64,000 bases of DNA. Source: Linnemannia elongata. Lineage: Eukaryota > Mortierellomycota > Mortierellomycetes > Mortierellales > Mortierellaceae. The stretch is from the NCBI GenBank assembly GCA_036320915.1, contig JAXBDG010000004.1, positions 186,001-250,000 on the forward strand, given 5' to 3'. The stretch's first letter is position 1. Every line of letters starts with the position of its first letter. Below are positions 10,012 through 22,000 of this stretch, piece after piece. The translations under genes and the position numbers were made by a program. A model generated the notes under the pieces. It worked only from the letters and a program-made list of their open reading frames with translations. It was not told the origin of the DNA and did no database searches.

Positions 10012-12518
10012 ATGGACTTGTTTCGTATGCTCGGAGGCGGTGCTCGTTTTGACAAGAAGCGTTTCAAGGAGGACATCGAGGTCTTCCAAGTATGTGCCAC
10101 TTCCCTCCCTCACACCTTACACCTTATACTTCCCACCTCACAAGTCGATGCACACTAAACTGGAGCAACCAACCTTCCCTTACTTACAAGAAGAAAAACC
10201 TCGGAACCAGAGCCATTTATTCACCATCTTCAATCTCTTGTACAACCGAAATCCTTATTAGCCCAAGGCTGCCTCTACAGGCCTGAATGCTGACGCCGAG
10301 GCTGCCCTTGCTACGGAGCTTGACTTTTTCAAAAACAAGAAGCCTGCCACAAAGAAGGCACCTGTTGTCAAGAAGCCCGCTAAGAAAGGTATAGATCATT
10401 GTGCTTATCGTACGAGGGCTATGATACCGCCTCAATAGTGACAATGCTGTTCTCAGACTGACGTGTTTTGTTCTTATATTGTGTACAATAGCCAAGAGCG
10501 ACAGTGAGAGCGGAAGCGACGACGACGATGAGGATGACAGCGGCGAGAGCAGTGGCGAGGATCAGACACACGAGGGCGATGACGAATCACAGGACGAGGA
10601 AAGCGACGAGGAAGACTCAGAGGAAGATGATCAGGAGGATGAGGAAGAGTCGATTGGATTCGACAGCACCGAGCAGCTTTCATTGTTCCGCAGCCACTTG
10701 AAGATCAAAGTCTACGGAACCGATATCCCCAACCCCTTCAGATCCTTCAGCGGACTCGCCAAGCAGTACAAATTGGAGCCTTACCTTGAACGCAATATCC
10801 TCGCTTCTGGATTCAAGAAGCCTACACCCATTCAGATGCAGGCTATTCCTATTATTCTTCACGTAAGATTTTTGGGCGACTCCTTACTTTGTTATTCATA
10901 GGAAGGCTATTTACATGACCAAAGTTGCAGGAATCTAACGACCTTTAGACACTTCAAATTGACTTATCAGGGACGTGATGTGATGGCTATGGCACCTACT
11001 GGTTCAGGAAAGACAATGGCGTTCGTGTTGCCCATCTTGCATGATCTCAAGGGACCTGAGAAGGTCGGATACAGAGCTGTCATCATCTCCCCCACTCGTG
11101 AATTGGCTACTCAGGTATGACTCCAACTACTATAACCTCGGCGCGTAATGATATTACTGTTTGAATGGACCGTCCATAGGCTAGAGTCTGACCCTGTTCA
11201 TTTTTTGTGCACTCAATAGATCTTCAACCAAATCAAGAAGCTGAGCGTCGGAAGAAAGTTCAAGATTTGCATGTTGACCAAGGCTACAGCCGCTACTCAG
11301 GGACAGGCACCTCACCTTCGCCAGAAATACGATATCCTCATCAGTACACCTCTTCGACTCGTTCACGCCATCCAGCAGGAGAAGATGGAACTTGGACAGT
11401 AAGGAGCCCTTTCAACAGACTATATGTGCACCGGATTCCGTATGCCATGACCTTGACTGTCATCAGAAACTAACCCAAGGTTTTATTCACAAATGAATAA
11501 TAGCGTTCGCCACTTGATTCTGGATGAGGCTGATAAGTTGCTGGAGCAGGGATTCTTGGAGCAGACAGATGAGATTTTCGCAGCATGTTCGCACCCCTCC
11601 CTCCAAAAGTCACTCTTCAGTGCCACGCTTCCCTCAGGAGTCGAGGCTCTTGCCAGCACCTTTATGAGATCGCCCATCAGGATTGTTATCGGATCCAAGA
11701 ACGCCGCCACAGAGACCATCAACCAAAAGCTTGTGTACTGTGGATCTGAAGAAGGCAAACTCATTGCTATCCGCCAACTTATCCAGGGCGGTCTCAAGCC
11801 CCCAGTCCTGATTTTCGTGCAGAGCATCGAGCGTGCCAAGGAACTGTTCCACGAGCTGATCTACGATGGTATCCATGTCGACGTTATCCATTCCGAGCGC
11901 ACAAAAGCCCAGCGTGACAAGATTGTCGAGAGTTTCCGCCAGGGCAAGGTGTGGGTTCTAATTGCCACTGAGCTGATGGCTCGTGGTGTGGATTTCAAGG
12001 GTGTGAACTTGGTCATCAACTACGATTTCCCTCAGACGGTCCAGTCATATATCCATCGTATCGGTCGTACCGGTCGTGCTGGTCGTTCTGGAGAGGCTGT
12101 GACCTACTTCACAAACGAGGATCAGACCTATCTTAAGAGCATTGTCAACGTCATGCGGGAATCTGGATGTGAAGTCGCCGACTGGATGTTGGCCATGAAA
12201 AAGCCAAGGTAACGCATCTAATTGCCTTACTGTGATACCTTTCTCTGTCCGTTATCGAACCCTTTTTTTTACCTGTGTTCTAACATGGTATTACCTTTTG
12301 CTCACATCAATAGCAAAAACGAGAAGAAGAACTTGAGAAAGATGCCATTGGGACGTAGCACAATCAACACCATGTCGTCATACGACAAGAAGAAGATTGC
12401 ACACAAGCGGGATATGATTGCCAACAGCAAGAAGAGGAAGGCAAACGGAGGCACTCCAGCACCCGCCAATGGTGCCGATAAGAAGAAGAAGAAGGCTTCT
12501 CCCGCTGAGTCTTCTTAG
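10012..12518 (+). CDS. ROK1: DEAD-box ATP-dependent RNA helicase ROK1 (DDX52 family)
   Basis: ROK1 works in the nucleolus on 18S rRNA processing and small-subunit assembly. Seven exons close in phase: 10012-10089, 10262-10388, 10492-10862, 10971-11114, 11220-11398, 11504-12208 and 12314-12518, for 602 aa. The N-terminus [11 protein letters not shown] matches the family start. A Lys-rich then Ser/Asp/Glu-rich acidic stretch follows, then [10 protein letters not shown] and the Q motif. Helicase motifs are APTGSGKT (about 200-207), PTRELA, LDEADK (D308), SAT (about 340-342) and [11 protein letters not shown] (about 485). The C-terminus is basic, a nucleolar-type tail. A mid-gene ATG at 11493 that opens a long frame is intronic sequence plus exon 6, not a separate gene. 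Confidence 0.97.
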
Positions 12519-12730
12519 TTATTTTCATTTAGACCATTTCCCCCATTCCCTTCACTGCATTTTTTTCCTCATTTTTCGCATTCACAATATACTCGTTCAT
12601 CAAGCATCGGCATTGTAGATATATGTCGCATTGAGGGATACAATGATTGAAATGATGTTACAGATGATCTATTGAATAGTCTACATTGAGGTATCGTTGA
12701 AATAAGATGACGAGAGACGAAGTCCACCTA

Positions 12731-13672
12731 CTAGAGCTTGACGAACTTTGCCTGGAGGAATCTTCGGTCAAGACTCAAGTCCATGGCCCTGTTAATAGTC
12801 TCACGATGGACATAGCCACACTCCTCGACCCTGAATCCTTCCTTCTCGAACAATTCCGTCATCTGTTCGACCGAAAAGAAGTGTGACATGGTTCCATCTT
12901 GACGGACGTACAGGTTGGTATCCAGCATATGGCCCGGGTTGGAACTGAACTTGACCTGTGCCGCATCATAGACTGCATAGTCTCGGAAACAGATCATTCC
13001 GCCGGGCTTCATAACCTCCTTGATATTCCGGACGGCGGCCTCCAGTTTCTCGGCGGGGATGGCGGAGAGGACAAAGATCGAGGAAACAATATCGAGGGAT
13101 CCTGCGGGGATGGTATCCGTCAGGGGGTCCTTTGTCAAGTCGCAGACGAATGCTGAGCAGCGGCCCTGAGGGTAGTCCTCATGCTGTTTGACAAGTTCGA
13201 TGGCATGGGGTGCGAAATCGCAGGCGTACATGAACAGCCGTTTGTTGAGGTCCAAGACTGGGAAGATGAAGTTTCCAACGCCGCAGCCAATCTCCAGACA
13301 ATTGATGGTCCTCTCGCTATCGCCGTCGGCGGTCGTCTTTTCACCAAAGATGGAGAATTCACGCTCGATCCAGTGACGGTCCTTGTAGAAGCGGGTCTCA
13401 TTGCGTTTGTAGAAGCGGTCCCAGTTCTTGGCGGCCTCGTTCTTGTACTTGTTGACCCAGAAGGGCTTGATGACCTTGTCCTTGGAGATGACGCCCTGGG
13501 CGTATTCGAGCTTCTCGGGAGAGATAATGGAGGCTTGGAGGGGCTGTTGGAGTTTGACCTGGCGGGCTTCAATACTTGACAGCTCCTGCTGTTGTGCCTC
13601 TACACCCTCTGCTCCTGCTGTTACTGCTGCTGCTGCTGCTACTGGGTCCTGTGGGAGTCGTTCCTGAGCCAT
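12731..13672 (-). CDS. tRNA N3-methylcytidine methyltransferase-like protein (METTL2/6/8, Trm140 family)
   Basis: A single-exon class I SAM-dependent methyltransferase of 313 aa. Members of this family make m3C at position 32 of selected tRNAs. Visible family features are W-D-R-F-Y-K-R-N followed by F-Y-K-D-R-H-W, then SAM motif I CLEIGCGVGN, an ACDFAPHAI motif, an FVLSAIP motif and C-F-R-D-Y-A-V-Y-D, with F-Y/L-Y-V-R-Q-D-G-T downstream. I start at ATG 13672 (M-A-Q-E-R-L-P). An in-frame ATG at 13726 would add 18 Leu/Ser-rich residues that look like untranslated leader. Residues 10-30 are an Ala-rich low-complexity patch. It is convergent with ROK1 (212 bases between stop codons) and divergent from MAK11. 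Which tRNA it modifies cannot be read from sequence. Confidence 0.9.
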   Translation of the reverse strand: MAQERLPQDPVAAAAAVTAGAEGVEAQQQELSSIEARQVKLQQPLQASIISPEKLEYAQGVISKDKVIKPFWVNKYKNEAAKNWDRFYKRNETRFYKDRHWIEREFSIFGEKTTADGDSERTINCLEIGCGVGNFIFPVLDLNKRLFMYACDFAPHAIELVKQHEDYPQGRCSAFVCDLTKDPLTDTIPAGSLDIVSSIFVLSAIPAEKLEAAVRNIKEVMKPGGMICFRDYAVYDAAQVKFSSNPGHMLDTNLYVRQDGTMSHFFSVEQMTELFEKEGFRVEECGYVHRETINRAMDLSLDRRFLQAKFVKL

Positions 13673-13941
13673 TGATTGCTTGATTGATATTGAGGAATTG
13701 AGGGGAGAGAGTGGTAAAAGGAGCAAATTCCGTTGGGCACTGATTAAATTTTTGTGAGTCTGTGCCTGGCACTCACAAACTGCACATCAGTGTGCAAAAC
13801 GTCAACAGTGACTGCTTTCTTTATTTTCTTTTTTCTTTTTTTTTTGGAAGGCTCAAGCATAGAAGGCATTGCGTCCTTTGGGTAGCATTCCTTTCCTTCA
13901 TTCATCCCCCCCCCCCCTCTTCAGCACACAGCAAAAACATC
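13673..13941. promoter_or_regulatory. Divergent promoter region of the methyltransferase (minus) and MAK11 (plus)
   Basis: The start codons are 269 bases apart in opposite directions. The plus-side leader has T- and C-runs (near 13836-13843 and 13906-13917). No clear TATA box is seen. Confidence 0.6.
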
Positions 13942-15718
13942 ATGGATAAACAAAAGAAACCGCTCAAGAGCGCACTCAAGAAGACCACCCCTGCCGCTGC
14001 TGCACCCGCGGCTCCCACCGCACAAAAGCGCAAGCACACCCCTACCGTCTCGACAAAGCCTTCCTCTGCCAACAACAACAACAACAACAACAGCAAGCGT
14101 ACCAAACCCAACCCTTCTTCAAACAACAGCAACAAGAACAACAAAGCCGCCGCAGGATCAAAACCTAACGCCAATGCCAAGAAGGGCGTGAACCCCAAGT
14201 CCAACAACAACAACAATGGAAAGAAGGGAGGACCCGTCACTGGAGGCGCCAAGAAGGTTACTGTTGCCGCACCCGTCAAGAAGGTGGTTGCCAAGCCCAA
14301 GAAGGTCGAGGTTGTCCCAGAGAGTGCTACCTTGGAAGATTTCAGAATTGTTGCAGGAACTTATGAGAACATTCTCTACGGTGTTGACGCCTACTGGAAC
14401 GAGGTAAGAACAATGATGAGGCTTTACAAGAGACGCGCATTATTTACTTGTTATTTTTTTTTCCGCAGTGGGGTCGTAGTAGTGTGTCAACATGCAGATG
14501 GAAAACTAATCTACATCTTCTTACTTGCGACTCAACTCAAAAAATAGGACATGACGCTGAGACTGTCGCCCATTTTCATTTTCCCGGCACACATCGGCTG
14601 CATCAAATCACTAGCCATCGGCGGCCACTTCCTGGCTTCAGGAAGCACCGACGAAAAGATTCAACTCTACGATTTGAAGCGTCGCAAGGAACTCGGCGCC
14701 CTCCTCCAACACCAGGGTACCATCACGGCCTTGACATTCCACACCAAAACCCACATGCTCTCTGGATCGGACGACGGCAAGATCTGTGTCTGGCGTACAA
14801 AGGATTGGGAGTGTCTCAAGATCATGAAGGGCCATCAGGCATCTGTTCATTCGATTGCGATCCACCCTTCGGGAAAAATTGCGTTGTCAGTTTCGGTGGA
14901 TCATTCAGTGAGGTTGTGGAATTTGTTGTTGGGAAAGCAGGCGAGTATGACGCGTTTGCAGGGCGAGGGGTTGAAGGTTGCCTGGAACCCTTCTGGTACT
15001 GGGTACTCGATTATGTTTGATCAGGAGGTTGGCATCTACGACATGGCTGTAAGTCTTGTTCTCCTTTTTACCCGTGTTCGTGATTTTTGCTCTTGTTTTA
15101 TGCTATTGGTTGTATTTTTTTTCAACGCGACTAATTCTAATCTTTGATAAACCATGTGGAGAATAGACGGCAAAGTGCATTCGCACGATCAAGCCCGCGA
15201 AAAAGACGCGTCTGAACACAATGATCTACTACAAGGATGAATACCTCATCGTCGGCTGTGAGGACAAGATGGTCCGGATCTACAACACCACCACAGGCGC
15301 ATTGGTCAAGACTCTCGTTGGTCACGGCAACCGTATCAAGGACCTCGATCTCGTCACCGTCCCCTACACCCCCGAGGAGACCTCCAACATCAACTTTGTC
15401 GGCCGCCCAGGAACCAAGATGTGTGATCTCTTGACGAGTGTTTCTTCAGAGGGCAAGATCTTGGTCTGGAACTTGGAGGATGCTGTTGCGCCTGCTGCTT
15501 CGACCGAGGAGATGATGATGAAGAAGTTTATTGGAGAGCATAAGACGGATATGAGGGTTACCTGTGTCTCGGTCCAGAAGGGGATCTGGAAGAATAATGG
15601 TGTTCAGAATGTTGTTGCTGATGGTGAGGAGGAGGAGGAGGAGGAGTCTGAGGATGAGCTTGAGGGTGCTGCTGCTGCTGCTGAGGATAGCGAGGACGAG
15701 GAGGAAGACAGCGAATAG
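13942..15718 (+). CDS. MAK11: MAK11/PAK1IP1 WD40-repeat ribosome-biogenesis protein
   Basis: MAK11 is a WD40 beta-propeller needed for 60S subunit assembly. Three exons close in phase: 13942-14403, 14548-15048 and 15167-15718, for 504 aa. Residues 1-130 are a basic disordered extension with Asn runs, Ala and Lys, longer than in yeast or human proteins. The propeller then begins at about residue 140 with AGTYENILYG and includes CIKSLAIGGHFLASGS, T-HMLSGSDDGKICVWR, ALSVSVDHSVRLWN and a C-terminal blade ending in VLVWNLE-type sequence. The last 45 residues are an acidic Glu/Asp/Ser tail with an Ala run. The ATG at 13942 follows CATC and gives a basic N-terminus; no alternative start competes. 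Confidence 0.94.
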
Positions 15719-16042
15719 AATAGTAATACAAAGCACTAAGCCTTTTTTTTTGTGTGTTTAATTTTTCAATGTGTACAATGGTCATTCTTTACGGTCATCA
15801 TTCTCCCAATATCTAGCCATTAATGATTACAGGCATCACGATGGATATGTCACTTTGTATTCATGGTTTATTGTGTGTCATTGTGTGGGTGTGGTATGTG
15901 TGGATGGGTGTGTCTATGTGTGGATGTGTATGTAGACGCGGTAGTGAAAAAAACAAAGAAAGAAAGAAAATTAACACATCACCTTGAAGCCATCTACAGT
16001 CCGTTGGACATGATGAATCCTTCATGATCTTGTGCTATCGTG
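15719..16042. other. Intergenic, MAK11 3' flank
   Basis: The region carries a GTGTGTGGATG-type low-complexity tract (about 15875-15930). No gene is visible. Confidence 0.5.
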
Positions 16043-16448
16043 CTAGCGGCCTTGAGCAATAGTGCGGCCTCTTCTTTGATTAGGTCTCAGGTCCTGTTGA
16101 CATTGTGCTGAAACTTGTCGAATCAAAGAGCGGGTGATTTTTTTCCATCTTAGAGAACTTTGGTTTAGAAATATGCATATGCTTTGATGGGTCAAAGCCT
16201 TGCTCTCCACTGTCTTTCGATCTTCAGCAAGGGTTCTTGATAGAGTGCTGTTGGACATATCCCTAGTATACTCCCAGTAGAAGAGGTTCTTGATTGCATC
16301 AAGGGTGATGTCTGGATTCTTTTCTTTGATCTTGTGAATGAAGAGGCGCTGGAGGTTGTTGACTGTTTTGAGAGAGAGATTTTCTTGCATGCTTGGCCAG
16401 GATCTCGATGGTGGTTAAATCAGCGTTGGAAGCTGGTCTTTGGTTCAT
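16043..16448 (-). pseudogene. Possible degenerate transposase-like helix-turn-helix fragment
   Basis: On the minus strand an ATG at 16448 opens NADLTTIEILAKHA, and then the coding look continues in another frame as ENLSLKTVNNLQ...KEKNPDITLDAIKN...SNSTLSRTLAED, ending at 16043. A one- or two-base shift near 16390 would join them. The helix pattern with STLSRTL resembles N-terminal DNA-binding domains of pogo/CENP-B-like transposases, but this is from motif shape only. It could instead be a short lineage-specific gene with an unseen intron. No catalytic domain is present. Confidence 0.25.
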
Positions 16449-16519
16449 GGTGTTGTACAGTGTGACGATGAATGAGGGAGTGAAAGGATGCGCAAGGACC
16501 TTCAGTGTGTATGATGGGG

Positions 16520-16521
<2 letters not shown>

Positions 16522-16554
<33 letters not shown>
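16522..16554. repeat. T33 homopolymer
   Basis: A pure run of 33 T. On the minus strand this is an A33 tract, so it could be the tail of a retroposed sequence lying at higher coordinates, though no such element is recognised in 16555-16800. Confidence 0.95.
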
Positions 16555-16555
<1 letters not shown>

Positions 16556-17134
16556 GCCAGGTTCGTCTATATCGTGAAAACCATTCAAGCAAGGCGACAT
16601 CTGAACTTTATCTTGGTGCTCACAAAAGCCATGGCTATGCGATACCCTTTCTTTCAGGCTTCTTCATGATCAGGCGAAACTACAAGAAAACCCGGCAATT
16701 CGGATTCCCAATTGCCGGAATTACCATTCAAGATTATTTGAAGGAAACCCTTTTATGGCAAGCCTTGGTCAGCAGCCATTTGGGGTAAATTATCAGCCTC
16801 TTGGAACTAAAAGGGTTGGTGTTCACGGCAGGGAGGCAGGCATAACACGATACTTTTAAGAGGTGAATTTGCTATTGGTCAAACAATCATGTCTTTGACA
16901 TATACACAAACAGCAAATTTTCTCTCTTGCCACGCGGACCATGGTAGCTTAGATGATTCCAGAAACTCAACGGCCTTCGTCTCTGAATCCGTTATGTCGC
17001 CGAAATGAAGGGCTTCAGTCGCTCTGTATAAAATTCCGTTTGATGCTATTCATGGGCCGATAGTCTGTCATTACATTTGTAATGTATACGTATATCGCCG
17101 ATCATTTACCTATGAATTTTACTCGAAGTTCCAC
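16555..17134. other. Intergenic region before the MDR oxidoreductase
   Basis: The stretch holds a short plus-strand open frame to 16788 with no family resemblance, then AT-rich DNA. Nothing else is supported. Confidence 0.4.
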
Positions 17135-17142
17135 TATAAATA
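17135..17142 (+). promoter_or_regulatory. TATA box (TATAAATA) of the MDR oxidoreductase gene
   Basis: TATAAATA lies 102 bases before the start codon at 17244, a usual distance for a fungal core promoter with a short leader. A pyrimidine-rich leader follows. Confidence 0.6.
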
Positions 17143-17243
17143 TTGAGCTGGATGAGCGAGGAGGGTCTCATTCATCATTCTTTTTTCTTTCATAACTCGG
17201 ATTCACTACCTCTATTCACCATTTTTTTACATCCTGTTCCAAA

Positions 17244-18489
17244 ATGACAACATCCGCACCTTCGCTTCCCGCAACGGCCAAGTCCGTGCAATGGACCACG
17301 GTTGGTAAACCAGCCGATATTCTCTCTTTCAACGAAGCTACACCTCTTCCCACGGTCACTGGTTCCAATGTCCTTGTCAAGGTCCACGCCGCTGCCGTGA
17401 ACCCGGTTGATTGGAAACTCATGAAAGGTGGAGTCCCTCGCTTTCTTATGCCTTCTGTCAAAGTGCCCGGGGTGGATATTGCTGGTACAGTTGTCGCCGT
17501 AGGTCCCAAGGCTGGTAAGAGAGTCCAGATTGGCGACCAAGTCATGGTCTTGTTGACCATTTTCCAGTCGGGTGGCTTGGCAGAGTACACGCTTGTGGAC
17601 GAATCTCTCGTGGCCAAGAAGCCAGAACGGTGGTCATTTGAACAAGCTGCATCGATGCCCTTGGCGACAATGACCGTTTGGCAAGCATTGGTGGATTATG
17701 GAAAGCTCAAGAAAGGAAGCAAAGTCCTCATCAATGGTGCCAGTGGCGGTACAGGTAAGGAAGAAATCGGGTTGGTTATAAATCCAAGCATAATATTACT
17801 CTTGTTGGATGACCACATAGCTCATATCCCTTCTTGTTATCGCCTCTTGTCCTCATAGGAACGGTTGCTGTGCAGTTAGCCAAAGCTCTAGGAGCATATG
17901 TCGTGGGTGTTTGCTCTGGCAGCAACGCTCAGATGGTCAAGGATCTCGGAGCGGATGAGATTGTTGACTACAGGACAACCGATGCCACAGAAAAGTTTAC
18001 AAACCAAGACTTTGACATCGTCTTCGATGCAGCTACTACTGGAGACCAGGTATGTGTGGTACTGACGGGATCCTATTAAATGCATCTGATCAGAGAGGTG
18101 TAAAGAATCCAACATTCTGACATGTCCAATGATTCTCTTGTAAATAGTTCTGGGCAAAGAGGCATACACTTATGAAGCCAAGTGGTAACCTGGTCCTGAT
18201 TGTTCCAAAAGACAATGTTACAGACACGCCCTTCCATATGCTCTACGCGGGTGCCTGCGTCGCAAGCAAGAAGGCCACCTCCTTTTTGCAAAGGGGTCCA
18301 GGATACCACCTTATCCTGACGGAACGAAATGGTGTAGAGCTGGAAGAAGCCGTCAATGTCCTTGTGGATGCAAAAGCTGATCCAACCATCGACTCGGTTT
18401 ACGAGTTTACACTTCCATCTGTACTCGCAGCTTTTGACAAGAGTATATCTGGACGGGCGAAAGGAAAGATTGTCGTCAAGATCCATTGA
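17244..18489 (+). CDS. Quinone-oxidoreductase-like NAD(P)H-dependent MDR dehydrogenase
   Basis: This belongs to the zinc-independent branch of the medium-chain dehydrogenase/reductase superfamily (quinone oxidoreductase, RTN4IP1-like). Three exons close in phase: 17244-17754, 17859-18049 and 18148-18489, for 347 aa. The GroES-like domain shows VKVHAAAVNPVDWKLMKG and PGVDIAGTVVAVG. The Rossmann domain shows VLINGASGGTGTVAVQLAKALGA, whose glycine-rich loop is split by intron 1 and binds NAD(P)H. ADEIVDYR and FDIVFDA follow. No catalytic zinc cysteine pattern is seen, consistent with the subgroup. The natural substrate cannot be inferred. Confidence 0.93.
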
Positions 18490-19021
18490 GGACGTCCTAA
18501 TGACCCGTCGCCTGATCCCGCAATAAGTAGCCATTGCCAGAGCCTAGTTTTAACATAATAGAAATTGAACATATCCTTATCAGTGTGGAATGTGATTACA
18601 ACTCCTATTCGGCAAAGTGTGTTCCTTCTTGAGCACTCCAAGAATGTCTGGCTTGATGCTGGTAATGTCCTGGCCTTTGAACGGGCTTTTTTTGCTTCAA
18701 GTGGCACAGGTCTGCCCCTTTCTTTTTTTAACACGGAACTATTTTACATGGCTGGCACACGAGGCTTTTGCATGAGGTCTAGTCTCATCGTCTTTTTTTT
18801 TCTTTTTTTTGGGCACAGGGTTGTGAAACGTTATTTGTACACCCTTTCGGAATAAGAAAAATAATTAAGTTTTCACAGGGTGTATCGTCTTCGCCAATAC
18901 AGGGATTGTGTGAACAAAAAAATGTTTAATTATTTTCGTGTAAAAAAGGGTTGCTCTCTCCTTCTTATGTCAGTCTTTGTGATATCTAATTAATGAATCA
19001 TACACAAACGGTAATCATATT
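18490..19021. other. Intergenic region between convergent genes
   Basis: This holds the 3' flanks of the oxidoreductase (plus) and the large DUF4112-like gene (minus). It is AT-rich near 18850-19000. No open frame of interest is seen. Confidence 0.5.
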
Positions 19022-22000
19022 CTATCTGTTGTGAGTTTGAGAGGGGTTGGTGTAGGTGTGTTGATGTTGATGCTGTTGAGGGTGTTGCGCAAAGTTGAAT
19101 CCGGACTGGCTGAGCAACAAGTACTGTTGTTGGACCTGCTGCTGTTGCTGGGGGAGGATCTGTTGTTGAGGATGGTGTGTTTGCTGTTGTTGTTGTAAGA
19201 GGAGCCGAGGGTGGATAGCTCTTGAGCTCAGGTACTGAGATGATGAGGTTTGGCTGGTCAACCATTGTTGATGAAGTGGAGCCAAGAGTCCACCGATGAA
19301 CTGGTTACCGCCGCTGGTGTTGATGGCGCTTTGACGTTGATGGAGATAGTGTTGTTGTTGTTGAAGGAACCGAGGGTCCTGGAACTGGCGCGCGGAGAGA
19401 AATGCCGCATCCGCATCAGTACCGCTGTCGCCGTCCAGGTCCTCTGTTGGGTCGTATGTTGTCTGCAACCAAGTTCGCTGTTGTCCTCCCTTCGGGAGGT
19501 AAGTTCTTTCCTGCCCCTGAGGCTCCTCTTGGTACTTTGGTTGGTGCTGGGGCTGGAGGGGTTGTTGAAGTTGAAGGTGATGATGAACCCAATGTTGTTG
19601 TTGGGTAAGAACCTGTTGTTGTGGTTGGTTCTGGAGTGGTTGTTGTTGCTGTTGTTGGGCTGACGAGAATGATGACTCCGAGGCGTAGGAGTTGACGTTG
19701 TTCCTGGATGTGAACATTTGGTCCTGCTCGTGCCTTGCGCGCCACGACCTCACAGCCCCAATATGCTGCTCGATCAGCCTCTGTCCAAAGATGTGCGTTG
19801 GTTCCGAGATCTGTGAGAACTCGTTCTCGATCGCCTCCTCCGTTATCCCTCCTCCTGCAAGACCGAATATCGCTCCCGTTGCTCCTGCTGCTCCTATAGT
19901 TGCTGCCGACTGAGGAACTATCGCGTCATGATAAAGACTCTGCGACATCCAAGGCACCGTGCGGGTTGGGATCCGCTGCTGTCCTTCGAACATTCCTTGA
20001 TGGCTCGTCTGGTTTTGGAACGGCAGGCGAAGTCCACTGCGCGAGTTGGGGACACGGACAGCTACAACTGGAGGGATCTCGTCGTCATCACTATCGTCGA
20101 ACTTAGGGACAAAAGGCGCGCAGAGGAGAAGGCTTGTGGCTTGTTCGATTGGTGGATTCGGGTTGGGTGACCGATCCTCACCTGCGCCTGCGCCTGTACC
20201 TGTGTTGGTTGCTTTAGACGCTGTGGTGGTGGATGTTGGTGGCTCGTTGTTGGCGGCATAAGTGTCCATGCTGCAGAGGGAGACGGAGATCTCGTTAATG
20301 TGGATGCCGGTGCTGATAATTGTTGGGTACGAGTGGTAGGTCAGTGCTCCTCCGACGCGAAGGCTTTGCTGTTTGAAAGGTGATTGAATATGTTGCTGGA
20401 GGAGCGGTTGTTGCTTGTTCAAAGGCTGGTCGGTGAATGAGCGAGGCTGTTGTTGAGGTTGTGTAGATGGTTTTTGTTGCTGTGGCGGTTGTGGTGGTGC
20501 TGACGACGAAGTCGACGGCATGGAGTCTCGGCCCGGAGACATCATACGAATTAAGGAGAGTGGTCGATGGGGAGGGCGGGGAGGAATTGGTGGAGGATGA
20601 AGAGGAAAAGGAAATGGAAAACCACTCTCTATTCTATCCTGAGAGGCCGTGATGGTTGCTGGGTGTTGAGTCCGACCTCTTGTTGACTTCCATTGCCCTT
20701 CAATAGCCAATGCCTGAGTTTCAACATCCCCTTCGTTGTCCTGCTCGTCCTCTTCCTCGATTACAGCCTTGTCCATGGCAGCTCCAACAAAGCCTTGCAT
20801 ATCTGCAGTTCTTGGTGGTTGACTGACATCTCGCTGGAGGTCGAAGCCTCCTCGAGAGAGTCCGGTCTGAGTCGTCGCTGGATATCTGCTCAGCTCGCGA
20901 TCGACAAATGCTATGTCCAAGGTCGCTACATTGGCATCCTGGTGTCTTTGCCGAGACAACTCAAGATCGCTCCGCGGATTCGGATTTGTGACGTGAAGAT
21001 GTCCCCGCGTCGTCGAACTAGAGAATCTCAGCGCAAGCGAGTCCAGCTGCGTCTCGCCACGCTCTTGTGGTTCACTCATTCCCGTGACTCGCCACGGTCG
21101 GTAATTACGATCGTAATCATCAAGACGGAAGCTAACACTGTCGAAACCGATGAAAAGATCTTCGTGGCTAAGACTCCGGAGCCTGTAACCGGGGCGGAGT
21201 CGAAGCATAGGCCTGACATTCTTAAAGCCGCTCTCGTCTCTAGCAACATCATGGTCCTCAGAGCCCACTGCGCTCGCTTGGGACTGTGTTCCTTGCTGTT
21301 GATTGTGGCTACTATCGACAAGTGTGGCGTCGACTTGGTTTCCTTCGTCAGAACAGTCTTCTTCTTGGTTAGCGTCGTCGTCGTCAGCTTCTTCGCGACC
21401 AAAGTCGCTGTCGTAGCCCTCTTCCTCTGACGAGACCTCGTTGCTGCTCGAGAACTGGAATCGACCTGCGATGGCGAATGTGGGGGGCACCTGGAGATGT
21501 GATGGCCTGGATCTGGGAGCGGGGGCTGAAGTTTCCGATAGAGTCGAGGGCGATGTTGAGGATATGGAGGCCGTTTGCGATTCAGTTGGCAGGGCGGCGA
21601 TGGTTGCGGCAGGTGAATCATCATCTTCAGAGGTACTGGGACTGTTGACACGAGTGGGTCCTGCTTCAAGCATGTGAATCGACAAGTCACGGAACCGTGT
21701 AGGAAGGCCCTCTGGATGCTCGATAGTAGTTGTCATTGTAAGGCGGGTGACATTGGTTCGCTCCTGTGCCGACAAAGATGGCGAAGGCGTCGTTGATAAC
21801 GACAGAGTGGATGAAAAGGATGAGAAAGTCACTTCAACTGACTCGAAGTTTGACTGGGACGTCGGTAGGATGGACGAGTCGCTTATAGGTGTATTATATT
21901 GGGAGGTGAAGGCGAGATCTGTCTCTGCGAAGGCTTCGTCCTCTGATGCTTGGGATTGAGGGGTATCCGAGACCTCTGACGCATTGGCACTGGCAGAGAT

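Noticed and set aside
11493..12212. A separate 239-aa helicase gene starting at 11493
   Set aside because: The first codons are intronic, and the acceptor at 11503 joins it in phase to upstream ROK1 exons.
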